The notes under the pieces: model-generated
Told to the model about the DNA's origin: nothing
The model's database searches: none
What the model saw: only the letters and a program-made list of their open reading frames with translations
Made by a program: the position numbers and the translations under genes
Shown: positions 1 to 8,128 of the stretch, piece by piece
How the letters are laid out: each line of letters starts with the position of its first letter
Position numbering within the stretch: position 1 is the stretch's first letter
From: an uncultured Prochlorococcus sp.
GTDB lineage: Bacteria > Cyanobacteriota > Cyanobacteriia > PCC-6307 > Cyanobiaceae
Assembly: GCA_902538225.1 (NCBI GenBank)
Contig: CACBEF010000001.1
Coordinates: 110,124 to 174,123, forward strand
Reading direction: 5' to 3'
Length of the DNA stretch: 64,000 nucleotides

Positions 1-126
1 AACTCACTAAAAAAAGGGATCAATAAGTTACGCATGATACTTTTATTCATTTATCAAACTTATAATTCCTACAAAAAAGATAAAGAAAATCAATCCATTC
101 ACAAGGATACTTTGAAATTAAGATAA
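1..126 (+). CDS. Possible 3' end of a truncated gene
   Basis: A reading frame is open from the left edge to a TAA at 124-126 (about 41 residues, ending KDTLKLR). It is lysine- and asparagine-rich with no recognisable motif. It could be the tail of a gene starting outside the window, or a small ORF starting at the ATG at 34. Support is only the open frame. Confidence 0.3.
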   Translation, partial: NSLKKGINKLRMILLFIYQTYNSYKKDKENQSIHKDTLKLR

Positions 127-157
127 CTGGACAAAGTTGTTGCACTATAGTAAAAAT

Positions 158-173
158 GTACTAATATTAGTAC
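158..173. promoter_or_regulatory. Perfect 16-bp palindrome, possible operator
   Basis: GTACTAATATTAGTAC is a perfect dyad ending 17 bases before the start codon of the 68-aa gene. Dyads of this type can bind a dimeric regulator. The GTA/TAC half-sites are 10 bases apart, so it does not match the NtcA pattern GTA-N8-TAC. The regulator is unknown. Confidence 0.35.
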
Positions 174-190
174 AGATGTATTATTAAGAT

Positions 191-397
191 ATGAAAGTGA
201 TTTCATCTTCTCCTTATGCCCCTTTTAATTCAAAAGAGTGGAATTCTCTAATAAGCAAAAATGCAAAGTTTGAAAATACTCCAATAAAAATTCAAAAAAA
301 ATTTTATAGAACTTTTACTCTAAAAAAGATTGAAAAAGATGAACTTTTGCAAGAGAAGTATGAATTGCATCAACAAATGCAAATTGTATTCGGATAG
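191..397 (+). CDS. Small conserved-type hypothetical protein (68 aa)
   Basis: ATG-started frame of 68 residues, basic and lysine-rich, without a membrane segment or signal peptide. The C-terminal half is predicted helical and charged (KKIEKDELLQEKYELHQQ). I recognise no family. It is preceded by a palindrome at 158-173 that could control it. Size and composition fit the small cytosolic proteins common in high-light Prochlorococcus. Confidence 0.55.
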   Translation: MKVISSSPYAPFNSKEWNSLISKNAKFENTPIKIQKKFYRTFTLKKIEKDELLQEKYELHQQMQIVFG

Positions 398-487
398 AAA
401 AATATTAACTAACAATCTTTTTATTGAATATTATTTTATGAGATCCAATTTTTTGTTAGATTAGTAGAAATACAAGAAGGATTTAAT

Positions 488-778
488 TTGGCTGTAGATC
501 AAGAACTTTTAAAAGAAGTTACCCAAGAACTTTGGAATACCGTAAAAAAATTAAGACCTGAAATTGATCGGCAAACTCGACTTCAATTAGTTTTAAAGGC
601 TTTATTAACTATTGGAGATTTGCCAGATCAAATGCAAGCTGCCATGGTAGTAGGTGTTTGCGCAGAAATGGATAAGAGTGATGTTGATAATGTTGAAACT
701 AATTCACAAACTAAAGATTCAAGCGGAGTTGATACTTCTACAGGCAGAAAAGTAGTTAGAAGAAGTTCAGCTAAATAA
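488..778 (+). CDS. Conserved hypothetical protein (96 aa)
   Basis: TTG start at 488, preceded by AGAAGGA about 8 bases upstream, which supports this start. Residues 1-60 form an amphipathic helical region (LLKEVTQELWNTVKKLRPEIDRQ ... LTIGDLPDQMQAAMVV). The C-terminal third is a polar, Ser/Thr/Lys-rich tail ending RKVVRRSSAK. It looks like a small cytosolic protein family restricted to marine picocyanobacteria. No function can be assigned. Confidence 0.7.
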   Translation: MAVDQELLKEVTQELWNTVKKLRPEIDRQTRLQLVLKALLTIGDLPDQMQAAMVVGVCAEMDKSDVDNVETNSQTKDSSGVDTSTGRKVVRRSSAK

Positions 779-789
779 ACCTTAAACTA

Positions 790-993
790 TCATCCTTTAA
801 TATTCTTTGATTCGTTTTTATTAAGTCTATTGAATAGGTAATATGAAATTACAATTAAGAGAGGAACAAATATTGAATGTAAAGTCATCATTAATTCTGT
901 TTGGCCCATTCCTATAAGATTTGACTCGCTTGGAAGTTGTTCTGACCAAGTGCCAACTAAATGCCAGGCTTGAGGAATTGATAAGAAAAACAT
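790..993 (-). CDS. Small single-helix membrane protein (67 aa)
   Basis: ATG start at 993. Residues about 35-54 (MTLHSIFVPLLIVISYYLF) form one clear transmembrane helix followed by a basic, Asn/Lys-rich tail. The N-terminal part contains aromatic residues (AWHLVGTWSEQLP). It converges on the preceding plus-strand gene with an 11-base gap. No family recognised. Confidence 0.55.
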   Translation of the reverse strand: MFFLSIPQAWHLVGTWSEQLPSESNLIGMGQTELMMTLHSIFVPLLIVISYYLFNRLNKNESKNIKG

Positions 994-1109
994 ATAAGAG
1001 CTATAAGTTAAGTTTATGTTCAGATAAAGATTATCATTATTGAACCTTTTTGCTTTGTTTATTCTTATTTCTTAACTAAGTATTTGTAGAGTTATAAAAA
1101 TAACTTGAT

Positions 1110-2639
1110 TCATAAATTTATTTTCTTAAGAAGAGTTTTAAATTCTTTTTTACCAATAATTTTTTCAGCTGCGTAAGCACCACTTGCCGAAACAGCAGGA
1201 ATTCCAATACCTGGAAATGTACTTGCGCCGCAAGTAAATAAATTTTTCACAGGAGTTTTGCAACCTGGGAAAAGACCTTTTGCTGCAGATAATGCAGGGC
1301 CGTAACTACCACAATAGGTATTGGTGAATTTTTTATGCGTGATTGGGGTTCCTAGCATCTTTAAATCAATCCTTTCATCTATGTCAGGGATAAATTTTCG
1401 AACTGCATTAAGGAATATTGAACATCTTTCTTCTTTCAAATTTCTATATTCTAATTCCTTTGGATTTAGGTTTTCCCAAATTTCCCAAGGTTCATTTGCG
1501 GGAGTATATCCATGAAGAACATGTTTCCCATTAGGGGCCATATTTTTATCCAAAACAGATGGGATTGAAAATACAGCTATATTTCTTTCTGCAGTTATAC
1601 CTTTTTCCCAGTCATCAACATGTATCGCATGTATTGGCAAATCTTCAAGACCATCAGCATCAAAACCTAGATGTATATGAAGGAAAGAATCACATTTATT
1701 AGGGTTCAAAACTTTTGTATTCCATTTTTTTGAAATTTCATTTGGAATTAACTTTTTTAAATTCCAAACATCAGTATTCGTGACAACAGATTCACAACTA
1801 TAACTAGAACCATTATCAAGAGTTACGCCTGTCGCTAAATTTCTATTGAAGTTAATTGCCTTTACTCTCGAAGATAGAATTAATTCTCCTCCATTTTTTT
1901 TAAATCCTTTAATTAAGGCTTTTACTATAGATTCACTCCCTCCTTTAGGGTATTCAAGGTATGAATTTGGTTCAAACCATTCGTTAAATAAAGTAGCCAT
2001 CGCAGCTGTATTTGTATCATGCATGGACATACCACTTATCAAAAAGCTCAATAAATCAACCCAATTCCTGAGAAAAGGATCCTCTAGATGATTATTTACT
2101 AAATTCCCAAAACCTTTATTAATTTTTGGTATTTGCTTGATATTAGGTAAAAATTTTGAGGTTAAATTTATTAGATCTAAGAAATTTATTGATTCGGGAG
2201 AAAATGAGAGTAAAGGTATTTCATTTATTATTTGGCTAAGAGGTTTTATTCCGGAAATAAATGATTCCCATTCTTTAACTGATTTCTCACCTCTTAAAGT
2301 TTTAATTGTTTGTTTAAAAGGTTCTTCCCCCACATCAAGATTAAAATTGCCTTCTGGAACAATTACTTGCCAACCTTTGTATTGAAATAATTCAACTTCT
2401 TCATCAAGTAATTTAAGAATTTGCCCTAAGGGATTAGTTGTCGGCCATTTACCTATTCCACTCCACAATGAAGGACCTGATTCGAATGTGTAACCTTTTT
2501 TTTTGAAACTGTGAGCAACGCCTCCAGGCTGTGTATGTGCTTCACATATGAGAACTTTTTTGCCTACAAAAGCTAGAATCGAACCGCAACATAATCCTCC
2601 TATTCCACTACCCACTATCACAACATCGTACGGATCCAT
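1110..2639 (-). CDS. FAD-dependent phytoene-dehydrogenase/carotenoid-isomerase-like oxidoreductase
   Basis: A 509-residue flavoprotein. The N-terminal dinucleotide-binding motif GSGIGG lies at about residues 10-15, with the acidic beta-2 residue E33 and the PGG motif at 38-40. The C-terminal FAD-contact segment (TCGASTFPGIGIPAVSASG) lies near residue 470. This is the layout of the CrtI/CrtH (PF01593-type) superfamily. The PGGVAHSF...GPSLWSG block resembles a cyanobacterial/plant branch separate from classical CrtH, so the substrate may be a carotenoid or another isoprenoid. It stands alone on the minus strand, diverging from the small ORFs to its right. Confidence 0.85.
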   Translation of the reverse strand: MDPYDVVIVGSGIGGLCCGSILAFVGKKVLICEAHTQPGGVAHSFKKKGYTFESGPSLWSGIGKWPTTNPLGQILKLLDEEVELFQYKGWQVIVPEGNFNLDVGEEPFKQTIKTLRGEKSVKEWESFISGIKPLSQIINEIPLLSFSPESINFLDLINLTSKFLPNIKQIPKINKGFGNLVNNHLEDPFLRNWVDLLSFLISGMSMHDTNTAAMATLFNEWFEPNSYLEYPKGGSESIVKALIKGFKKNGGELILSSRVKAINFNRNLATGVTLDNGSSYSCESVVTNTDVWNLKKLIPNEISKKWNTKVLNPNKCDSFLHIHLGFDADGLEDLPIHAIHVDDWEKGITAERNIAVFSIPSVLDKNMAPNGKHVLHGYTPANEPWEIWENLNPKELEYRNLKEERCSIFLNAVRKFIPDIDERIDLKMLGTPITHKKFTNTYCGSYGPALSAAKGLFPGCKTPVKNLFTCGASTFPGIGIPAVSASGAYAAEKIIGKKEFKTLLKKINL

Positions 2640-2678
2640 TAAATATTTACTTTAGTCTTCTCGTAAAACTAATTAGTT

Positions 2679-2789
2679 TTAGACAAATGTATTAGTTGAA
2701 GTTGTTATACTTAATATAACAGCTAGGAAGAATATGTAAGGTACTGCTTTTAAGGGTATGTATCCTTGGCTTTTAGAAATAAAATCCAT
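2679..2789 (-). CDS. Possible microprotein with one transmembrane helix (36 aa)
   Basis: ATG at 2789 gives a 36-residue frame whose second half is strongly hydrophobic (AVPYIFFLAVILSITTS). Longer readings in either strand through 2679-2949 look like chance frames. One-helix microproteins of this size are common in the window, but support here is only composition and position in an otherwise empty 320-bp gap. Confidence 0.35.
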   Translation of the reverse strand: MDFISKSQGYIPLKAVPYIFFLAVILSITTSTNTFV

Positions 2790-2962
2790 AAGTTTAGTTA
2801 CTTTATGTAAACATAATAACGAGATCTTGTTCCTTATGTGTGCCAAAAAATTATTTTTTTGGAAATATACTGAAACAAAGAAATCTTTTTGGAGAGATTT
2901 TCTAACTAAGAACATTTTTTGTGAAGTTATATTAGTATTTGATTCTTAGATTAAAGTCTATT

Positions 2963-3448
2963 ATGAAACACTTCCCTGATATTAATGAGATAAAGCTATT
3001 AGAAAAAAATTCTCAAAAAAATGGTAGCGGAATTGTACATGAGGAATTGTTAGGAATATGGAAGTTTAAGTATGTATGGGGAAATGAGTCAGATGAAATC
3101 AAAAATATACCCAGTTCGATTCTCCAAGTATTATCGGCAAGACTCGAATTAAAAAGTAAAAATAAAGAGGATCAAATAAATTATGAAATAAAAAATTCAA
3201 TTAATTTCGGATTATTAAATATTACTTTTGTAGGGATGGCAGAATTAAAAGGGCTTAGACCTTTATTGGCTTTTTATTTTGAAGAATTGAAAATTAGTAT
3301 AAGTAGTCTTCGAATATTTAATAAGGAATTAAAAAAACCAGAAGATAAAAAAATGCCTTTTTTCTCACTTGTAGGAATTAGCACTAAAGATAATTGGTTA
3401 TGTGCTCGAGGCAGGGGCGGAGGTCTTGCAATATGGGTTAAGTCTTAA
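2963..3448 (+). CDS. Conserved cyanobacterial/plastid-type protein (161 aa), fibrillin-like
   Basis: I prefer the ATG at 2963 over the upstream TTG at 2939, giving 161 residues starting MKHFPDINE. The pattern of an N-terminal ELLGIWKFKYVW segment, a beta-rich core and a C-terminal LCARGRGGGLAIW motif resembles small plastid-lipid-associated (PAP/fibrillin) domain proteins. The assignment is a family-level impression only. There is no signal peptide or membrane helix. It converges with the Nif11-type gene immediately downstream (1-base gap). Confidence 0.6.
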   Translation: MKHFPDINEIKLLEKNSQKNGSGIVHEELLGIWKFKYVWGNESDEIKNIPSSILQVLSARLELKSKNKEDQINYEIKNSINFGLLNITFVGMAELKGLRPLLAFYFEELKISISSLRIFNKELKKPEDKKMPFFSLVGISTKDNWLCARGRGGGLAIWVKS

Positions 3449-3449
3449 T

Positions 3450-3665
3450 TTAGTGGTATTCTCCTGGATGATCGACCTTTCTTACGGTAACTTTATCAAC
3501 TTTTTGTCCATTAAATCTTAAGAGATCATCTCCTGAAAAGTCATAACCTAAGCGTTGACCTATCAAGGCTACATCATCTGCTGTAGAAGATGAAGTAACC
3601 TGCTTTTTTAATTCTTCATCAGATTGCATCTTAATTAAGAATTTTCTTATTTCAGAAAAACTCAT
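3450..3665 (-). CDS. Nif11-like domain protein (71 aa)
   Basis: The N-terminal pattern MSFSEIRKFLIKMQSDEELKKQV followed by ADDVALIGQRLGYDFSGDDL matches the Nif11 domain, which also serves as the leader of nitrile-hydratase/Nif11-type ribosomal peptides. There is no GG or GA cleavage motif and no Cys-rich core. The tail is only a short hydrophilic segment (VDHPGEYH). It therefore looks like a free-standing Nif11 protein rather than a peptide precursor. No modification enzyme or transporter gene is nearby. Confidence 0.75.
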   Translation of the reverse strand: MSFSEIRKFLIKMQSDEELKKQVTSSSTADDVALIGQRLGYDFSGDDLLRFNGQKVDKVTVRKVDHPGEYH

Positions 3666-3759
3666 TACTAGAATTTGGTTGATTGATGTTTAAAAAAATT
3701 TTTATAAAATCTTTTTCTTAGTAAGAACAAGATAAATAGATAATTATTATACTATTTTT

Positions 3760-4077
3760 ATGACTTACTTATTCCTCTATATAGTTGGCGTAATTGTAAT
3801 ATGGTGGACATATCGTGTTGGCTGGCTTGAGGCCCTCAAAACAGTAGTTAAAGTTATAGTTCCCTCAGCGCTTATTATTTTATTTAACATTAAAGCCGGA
3901 AGATTACTTTTTAAAAGTCCTGTAGTCGGTTTATTAAGTGCTTTGCCTACTTCTATTTTTATTTTTAGAGGTTCATTGCCTTTAGTTAGTTATATAAATA
4001 ACTGGATTGAAAATAAAATAAATAATTATGATGATTCGGAAGTTATAGATACTGATTCCGTGCCTTTAGATGATTAA
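3760..4077 (+). CDS. Small integral membrane protein (105 aa)
   Basis: Two to three hydrophobic segments (residues about 3-20, 30-46 and 56-78) are followed by an acidic soluble tail (NNYDDSEVIDTDSVPLDD). The start is an ATG and the frame ends 7 bases before the convergent minus-strand gene. No family is recognised. The layout suggests a thylakoid or plasma membrane protein with its acidic C-terminus exposed to one side. Confidence 0.65.
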   Translation: MTYLFLYIVGVIVIWWTYRVGWLEALKTVVKVIVPSALIILFNIKAGRLLFKSPVVGLLSALPTSIFIFRGSLPLVSYINNWIENKINNYDDSEVIDTDSVPLDD

Positions 4078-4083
4078 ATTAAT

Positions 4084-4476
4084 TCAATCAAATCCAAGAA
4101 ATAATTCTTTGTGTACAACAAGAACATCAAATAAAGTTGTTCCATGAATAGGACTTAATGGGATTTTGTCTATATTCAATGCTTCTGCGCAAATTAAATG
4201 AGCATCCCATTTTGTATCGTGATCACTTATTTCAATTGACCACTCAATTACTTTTTTGAAATGATCTGGCATCTCCGAACCAATTTTTCTGCAAATTTGA
4301 CATAGAACTGACAAAAGAGGAGGTTTTGATGGCCTTTTTAAATCTTTAATAAGACTAGGTTGTGTAAAAACACTTGTATAGCGGATGTAGTCTATCAATT
4401 CATATTCTTCTTTAGAAAGAGCAGCTTTATCTAATGCTCTTTCAAAATCGTCTATGGGTGTTATTGGCCTATCCAA
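4084..4476 (-). CDS. Conserved hypothetical cyanobacterial protein (130 aa)
   Basis: A soluble, mainly helical 130-residue protein (DDFERALDKAALSKEEYELIDYIRYTSVF; LLSVLCQICRKIG). It lies 4 bases downstream of tatA on the same strand and is probably co-transcribed with it. No catalytic motif is visible. The protein looks well constrained, but I do not recognise a named family. Confidence 0.7.
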   Translation of the reverse strand: MDRPITPIDDFERALDKAALSKEEYELIDYIRYTSVFTQPSLIKDLKRPSKPPLLSVLCQICRKIGSEMPDHFKKVIEWSIEISDHDTKWDAHLICAEALNIDKIPLSPIHGTTLFDVLVVHKELFLGFD

Positions 4477-4480
4477 GATA

Positions 4481-4771
4481 TTAGTTGTTGCTGTTTTCTT
4501 TATTTGAAAAATTCTTGTTTTCTAAATCTATTTTTTCTTGATTAATTTCATTAGTTTGATTGCCTTCTATAGATTTAGGAGATTTATCTTTATCTTCTTC
4601 GTTCATAACTTGATCGATTTCATTTTGAAATTCATTCGATGCTTTTTTAAGACTTTTCAAAGTTTTACCAAGCTGTTTTCCTAATTCTGGAAGCTTTTTG
4701 GGACCAAAAATTAAAAGAGCTAAGATCAGTATTACAGTAACTTCAGGCAAACCTACACCAAAAATATTCAT
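4481..4771 (-). CDS. tatA: Twin-arginine translocase subunit TatA/E
   Basis: The N-terminal membrane helix (VTVILILALLIFG, residues about 12-24) is followed by the hallmark FGPKKLPELGKQLGK hinge and amphipathic helix, then a long acidic, low-complexity tail. At 96 residues it fits TatA. TatA oligomers form the translocation pore for folded proteins across thylakoid and plasma membranes. The next gene overlaps the same transcript. Some annotators would name this TatB/Hcf106-like, but the hinge favours TatA. Confidence 0.92.
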   Translation of the reverse strand: MNIFGVGLPEVTVILILALLIFGPKKLPELGKQLGKTLKSLKKASNEFQNEIDQVMNEEDKDKSPKSIEGNQTNEINQEKIDLENKNFSNKENSNN

Positions 4772-4861
4772 AGCTGATAACTATTTAACTAATTAGGAAA
4801 TCTACTATTAAATATAGTCAAATCATGTGAAAATTTCATTCTCTGAAAAGCTTTATTAATA

Positions 4862-4999
4862 TTAAAAAATTTTGAAAAATATTATTGTTATTAATACTCC
4901 TTTAAAGAAAACTAACCAAAGTAATTGATAATCACTCAATTTGAATTTTTTTTGGTACCAATTTATAAGAGTTTTATGTCTATCTATTAATTTTCTCAT
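4862..4999 (-). CDS. Microprotein with one transmembrane helix (45 aa)
   Basis: ATG at 4999 opens a 45-residue frame: a basic amphipathic N-terminus (MRKLIDRHKTLINWYQKKF) followed by a hydrophobic helix (LLWLVFFKGVLITIIFF). It reads toward tatA's upstream side in a region otherwise free of genes. The ordered charge/helix layout makes it a credible small membrane protein of unknown role. Confidence 0.55.
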   Translation of the reverse strand: MRKLIDRHKTLINWYQKKFKLSDYQLLWLVFFKGVLITIIFFKIF

Positions 5000-5169
5000 T
5001 TTCACCGAGATTATTTATTACTATCACTTATTTTATCTTAATTTCTTTTATTATTATTTTATAGAAATCCTAGATTAAATTATTCTATTAAATTTTAATC
5101 TTTTTCTAAATTAATTTTTTTTCTAAATTATTGAAACTATTCGCTAAATATCTACTATCTGAAAAAAAA

Positions 5170-5409
5170 ATGAAGTACTTATTTGTTGTTGTTTACCTTT
5201 TTTTTATAATTTATCCAGCTGAAGCCGTTACCACAAAAATGTTTAAAGTATTGGATACGTGTGCAAGATATCGACTCGGTGAGATTAATGCTAATGAGGC
5301 TATAGAAAAACTAAAATTAAAATTAACGAATTCTTCCTCTAGTCAGCCAAAGGACCTAGTAAAAAAATATTGCTCAGTATTTACTCCAAATGAAAAAATT
5401 GAATTTTAA
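5170..5409 (+). CDS. Small secreted protein (79 aa)
   Basis: The ATG at 5170 is preferred over a TTG at 5131 because it places a signal peptide at the very N-terminus (MKYLFVVVYLFFIIYPAEA, cleavage likely after AEA). The mature part is about 60 residues with two cysteines (LDTCARYRLGE; VKKYCSVF) that could form a disulfide. No named family recognised; probably periplasmic or lumenal. Confidence 0.65.
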   Translation: MKYLFVVVYLFFIIYPAEAVTTKMFKVLDTCARYRLGEINANEAIEKLKLKLTNSSSSQPKDLVKKYCSVFTPNEKIEF

Positions 5410-5425
5410 TCTTAGCAATACATAT

Positions 5426-5560
5426 TTAATTATTCTTTTTTGAATAATCTTTAGCTTTGTTTCGTATTTCTTTAACTTTTTTAAAATTAGTTATTTTTAA
5501 GTTAAAAATAACTCCCAAAAAAAGAATAAGAAATAAAAAAATATAAATTATTAATTCCAT
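5426..5560 (-). CDS. Microprotein with one transmembrane helix (44 aa)
   Basis: ATG at 5560 gives a hydrophobic N-terminal helix (MELIIYIFLFLILFLGVIF) followed by a strongly basic tail (KKVKEIRNKAKDYSKKNN). It is a typical N-out/C-in single-span microprotein. It converges with the secreted protein gene to its left. Function unknown. Confidence 0.55.
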   Translation of the reverse strand: MELIIYIFLFLILFLGVIFNLKITNFKKVKEIRNKAKDYSKKNN

Positions 5561-5724
5561 ATTATTGAATTAATAAATCCATCCTAGTTAAATTAACCCT
5601 AGTTTATTTCAATAATTTTTTAGTATCTTTTAAAACAAAAAAACTGACTTTAATATCAGTTATTTACTTTAAGGCCACAATAAAAACATATTAACCTCTA
5701 ATATGGAACTTTATAAGAATCATT

Positions 5725-6174
5725 GTGCAGATTGGAGATAAAATTCCAGAATTTTCTTTACTGGATCAAAATGGAGTTAAAAGATCAAATAAGGGTTTAA
5801 AAAATCCCCTTGTTTTGTTTTTTTATCCAAAAGATGATACGCCGGGTTGCACCATAGAAGTTTGCGGATTTAGAGATAAATATGACTTATTTAAAGTATT
5901 AGGTGCACAAGTTTGGGGAGTAAGTAATGGAAGTACCTCGAGTCATTTGGCATTTGCTAATAAAAATAAATTACAATATCCATTACTTTGTGATACGAAT
6001 GACTCTCTTAGGAAAACTTTTAAAGTTCCTAAAGTATTAGGTTTTATGGATGGTAGGGTAACTTACGTTATTGATCGCAAAGGGACAGTTAGGCATATTT
6101 TTAGAGATTTATTGAATGGTCCTGAACACATTAAAGAGGCTATTAGAGTACTAAAGGAAATTCAAAATCAATAA
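5725..6174 (+). CDS. Thioredoxin-dependent peroxiredoxin, BCP/PrxQ type
   Basis: A 149-residue protein starting at GTG 5725. The peroxidatic Cys is C42 in DDTPGCTIEVC and the resolving Cys is C47, the CxxxxC spacing characteristic of PrxQ/BCP. It reduces hydrogen peroxide and organic hydroperoxides using thioredoxin and in cyanobacteria protects the photosynthetic apparatus. Length matches the family. It is a single gene with short AT-rich flanks. Confidence 0.93.
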   Translation: MQIGDKIPEFSLLDQNGVKRSNKGLKNPLVLFFYPKDDTPGCTIEVCGFRDKYDLFKVLGAQVWGVSNGSTSSHLAFANKNKLQYPLLCDTNDSLRKTFKVPKVLGFMDGRVTYVIDRKGTVRHIFRDLLNGPEHIKEAIRVLKEIQNQ

Positions 6175-6242
6175 ATTTATTATTCAAAGATTTTTAGATT
6201 AATAAGTTTTGTTTTATTATAGTTTCAGCTTTTTTTTAATAT

Positions 6243-6515
6243 ATGAAGAAAATGGGAATGCAGGCTGTTGATCTTGCTATTCAAAATGGAGTGGATCTTG
6301 ACGGTACTCCAATTCCTCAAAAAATGCTAGATCTATACAATAGAATTATGGATAAGGAGAATAAAAGACAAAGGAGTGGTGTTAAAAAATCAATGAGAAA
6401 TAGATGCGTCAAAACGGGTTCTAAGCATTTTGAAAAAGAAACATTGAATCAATTATTAATAGACTCGGGATGGGAAGGTCTCAAAGAAAAGGAAATTTTA
6501 TTTTTTTATAACTAA
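6243..6515 (+). CDS. Conserved hypothetical protein (90 aa)
   Basis: Soluble, basic 90-residue protein with a helical N-terminal half (AVDLAIQNGVDLDGTPIPQKMLDLYNRIMDKE), a KRQRSGVKKSMRNR basic patch and a C-terminal LLIDSGWEGLKEKEI segment. The basic patch could contact nucleic acid, but no domain is recognised. Confidence 0.6.
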   Translation: MKKMGMQAVDLAIQNGVDLDGTPIPQKMLDLYNRIMDKENKRQRSGVKKSMRNRCVKTGSKHFEKETLNQLLIDSGWEGLKEKEILFFYN

Positions 6516-6613
6516 AAAAATTTTTTAATTATCTTAAAAATTATATATGGTAATTTTTACTTAAATTAAAAACTGAGATCTAATTACATATTTTTTTGAT
6601 CTAATTTTTTGAA

Positions 6614-6958
6614 TTATTTAAACCATCCTTTTTTGTTAGAGGAGATTATTTTCTCTTTTTGAGCTTTTGTTTTATTACTTGCTTTTTTGAAAGCCAAGTT
6701 GGCTTCTATAACTGTAACTATTGATATGAAAAAAAGACCAGAAATGCCAATTATTTGTTCATTTTGAGAAGGTTCTGAATCTCCTTGTAAAAAAATACCT
6801 AAAGCGAACCATGCAGTGCTAGCAGTGATGGTAATAAAATAAGGTTTCCATCTTCTTTGATATAAGTAACCCGATCCTAAACCAGGAAGAAAATTTAAAA
6901 AAGATGCTACCCACCCTTTTGAAGATGCAAGTATTTCTTCTCTTGAGGGATAAGACAT
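6614..6958 (-). CDS. Small membrane protein (114 aa)
   Basis: Two to three hydrophobic segments (about residues 16-34, 40-58 and 68-86) between a hydrophilic N-terminus and a Lys-rich tail (SNKTKAQKEKIISSNKKG). The FLPGLGSGYLYQRRWKPYF segment resembles small membrane proteins of the TM2 type, but that link is weak. A 34-aa microprotein lies 5 bases upstream and is probably co-transcribed. Confidence 0.65.
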   Translation of the reverse strand: MSYPSREEILASSKGWVASFLNFLPGLGSGYLYQRRWKPYFITITASTAWFALGIFLQGDSEPSQNEQIIGISGLFFISIVTVIEANLAFKKASNKTKAQKEKIISSNKKGWFK

Positions 6959-6963
6959 TTATT

Positions 6964-7068
6964 TTAGGTATTTATTAAATGTGAATTAATATAAGCAAAA
7001 GATATTGCTGCACAAATTACCCAACTAAAGGGTAAGAACATTCTTATTTTTTCTTTATTGTTATTCAT
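6964..7068 (-). CDS. Microprotein (34 aa) upstream of a membrane protein
   Basis: ATG at 7068 gives MNNNKEKIRMFLPFSWVICAAISFAYINS..., a short basic start followed by one hydrophobic helix. It ends 5 bases before the start of the 114-aa membrane protein, a spacing that suggests an operon. Support is composition and spacing only. Confidence 0.45.
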   Translation of the reverse strand: MNNNKEKIRMFLPFSWVICAAISFAYINSHLINT

Positions 7069-7137
7069 TTTTTAATTATGGAAAATATTTTTAAAATCTG
7101 TGGATTTAATAGATACTTTAAAAATAGAAGAATTAAA

Positions 7138-7160
7138 AAAGACGGTTTTTAACCGTCTTT
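7138..7160 (-). terminator. Rho-independent terminator
   Basis: A perfect 10-bp inverted repeat AAAGACGGTT/AACCGTCTTT with a 3-base loop. On the minus strand it is followed by a T-run (TTTTTTAAT). It lies about 28 bases beyond the stop of the minus-strand gene at 7188-7538 and probably ends that transcript. Confidence 0.85.
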
Positions 7161-7187
7161 GAAAAAAGTAATATCTCTAAAAATAAA

Positions 7188-7538
7188 TTATTTATCTTTT
7201 GAGGCTGAGAGTACTTTAAGTTCTTTTTTTACTTCTTTTTCTCTCTCTTCAAGATGTTTTAGTTGAGCTTTAAAAGCATCTTTAAGTCTTACTTTTTGTG
7301 TTGTAATTTCATCAAGCTCTTCTTGATGTTGGTTTTTCTTTAACTCCTTCATTTCACTATCGGAAATAACATATACAGGGCGATATGAAGGTGTTTCAAA
7401 AAGAAGATCAAACATTGAATACATAAGTGACCTTTGGAATAGTACAAATTCAATATCTGATAATTCTTTGGAATATGAAAGGATAAATACCGAAGATATT
7501 GATACGGCAAATACACCGAATTTCGGTTTACCTAACAT
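7188..7538 (-). CDS. Conserved hypothetical protein with C-terminal coiled coil (116 aa)
   Basis: The N-terminal hydrophobic stretch (FGVFAVSISSVFILSYS) may be a signal anchor. The C-terminal half is a highly charged predicted coiled coil (KELKKNQHQEELDEITTQKVRLKDAFKAQLKHLEEREKEV, given here in part). It is a single gene ended by the terminator at 7138-7160. No family recognised. Confidence 0.65.
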   Translation of the reverse strand: MLGKPKFGVFAVSISSVFILSYSKELSDIEFVLFQRSLMYSMFDLLFETPSYRPVYVISDSEMKELKKNQHQEELDEITTQKVRLKDAFKAQLKHLEEREKEVKKELKVLSASKDK

Positions 7539-7627
7539 AACCGCCCAGTATTTACCGATCGAATTTTAAGGTATGTTTTAAAATATTAAAGAGATGATTC
7601 TAAAATCTAAATCAAACAGAACTAAAA

Positions 7628-8056
7628 ATGGATTTAAAAATTACTAAAACATTAGTAATCCCATCCAACGAAATTAAGTGGCGATTTTCCAGATCCTCCG
7701 GTCCTGGAGGGCAAAATGTAAATAAAATTGAAAGTAGAGTAGAGATTATTTTTGATTTAGAAGATTCCAAAGTATTAAATGATTATCAGAAAGAAATTCT
7801 TAAGAGAAACTTGAAAAAAAAATTAGTAAATAATAGCTTACGTTTAGCGGTTCAAGAACACAGAAATCAGTTATTAAATAGGCAGCTAGCTTTAATGAAA
7901 TTTAGTTCAATCATAAAAAATGCTTTAAATAAACCATTTAAATTAAGAAAATCTACACAACCTACTAAAGCATCACAAAAGAAAAGAGTTGAGGTTAAGA
8001 AAAAACGTGGCGAATTGAAAAAAAGTAGACAAAAAGAAAAAACATATCAAATATGA
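7628..8056 (+). CDS. arfB: Peptidyl-tRNA hydrolase ArfB-like (class I release-factor domain)
   Basis: 142 residues with the GGQ motif at 27-29 in SRSSGPGGQNVNK, the catalytic loop that hydrolyses peptidyl-tRNA. There is no codon-recognition domain. The C-terminus is a Lys/Arg-rich tail (KKRVEVKKKRGELKKSRQKEK) of the kind that inserts into the empty mRNA channel in ArfB/YaeJ. Length matches E. coli ArfB (about 140). The inferred role is rescue of ribosomes stalled on truncated mRNA. Confidence 0.88.
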   Translation: MDLKITKTLVIPSNEIKWRFSRSSGPGGQNVNKIESRVEIIFDLEDSKVLNDYQKEILKRNLKKKLVNNSLRLAVQEHRNQLLNRQLALMKFSSIIKNALNKPFKLRKSTQPTKASQKKRVEVKKKRGELKKSRQKEKTYQI

Positions 8057-8128
8057 ATAAACTAAATTAATATTTCCCTCGCAAATTGTAATGAAATCAT
8101 ATTATTAATTTAATTTCATTTTGGTTTA

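Noticed and set aside
158..173. NtcA binding site
   Set aside because: NtcA sites have GTA-N8-TAC; here the outer half-sites are separated by 10 bases.
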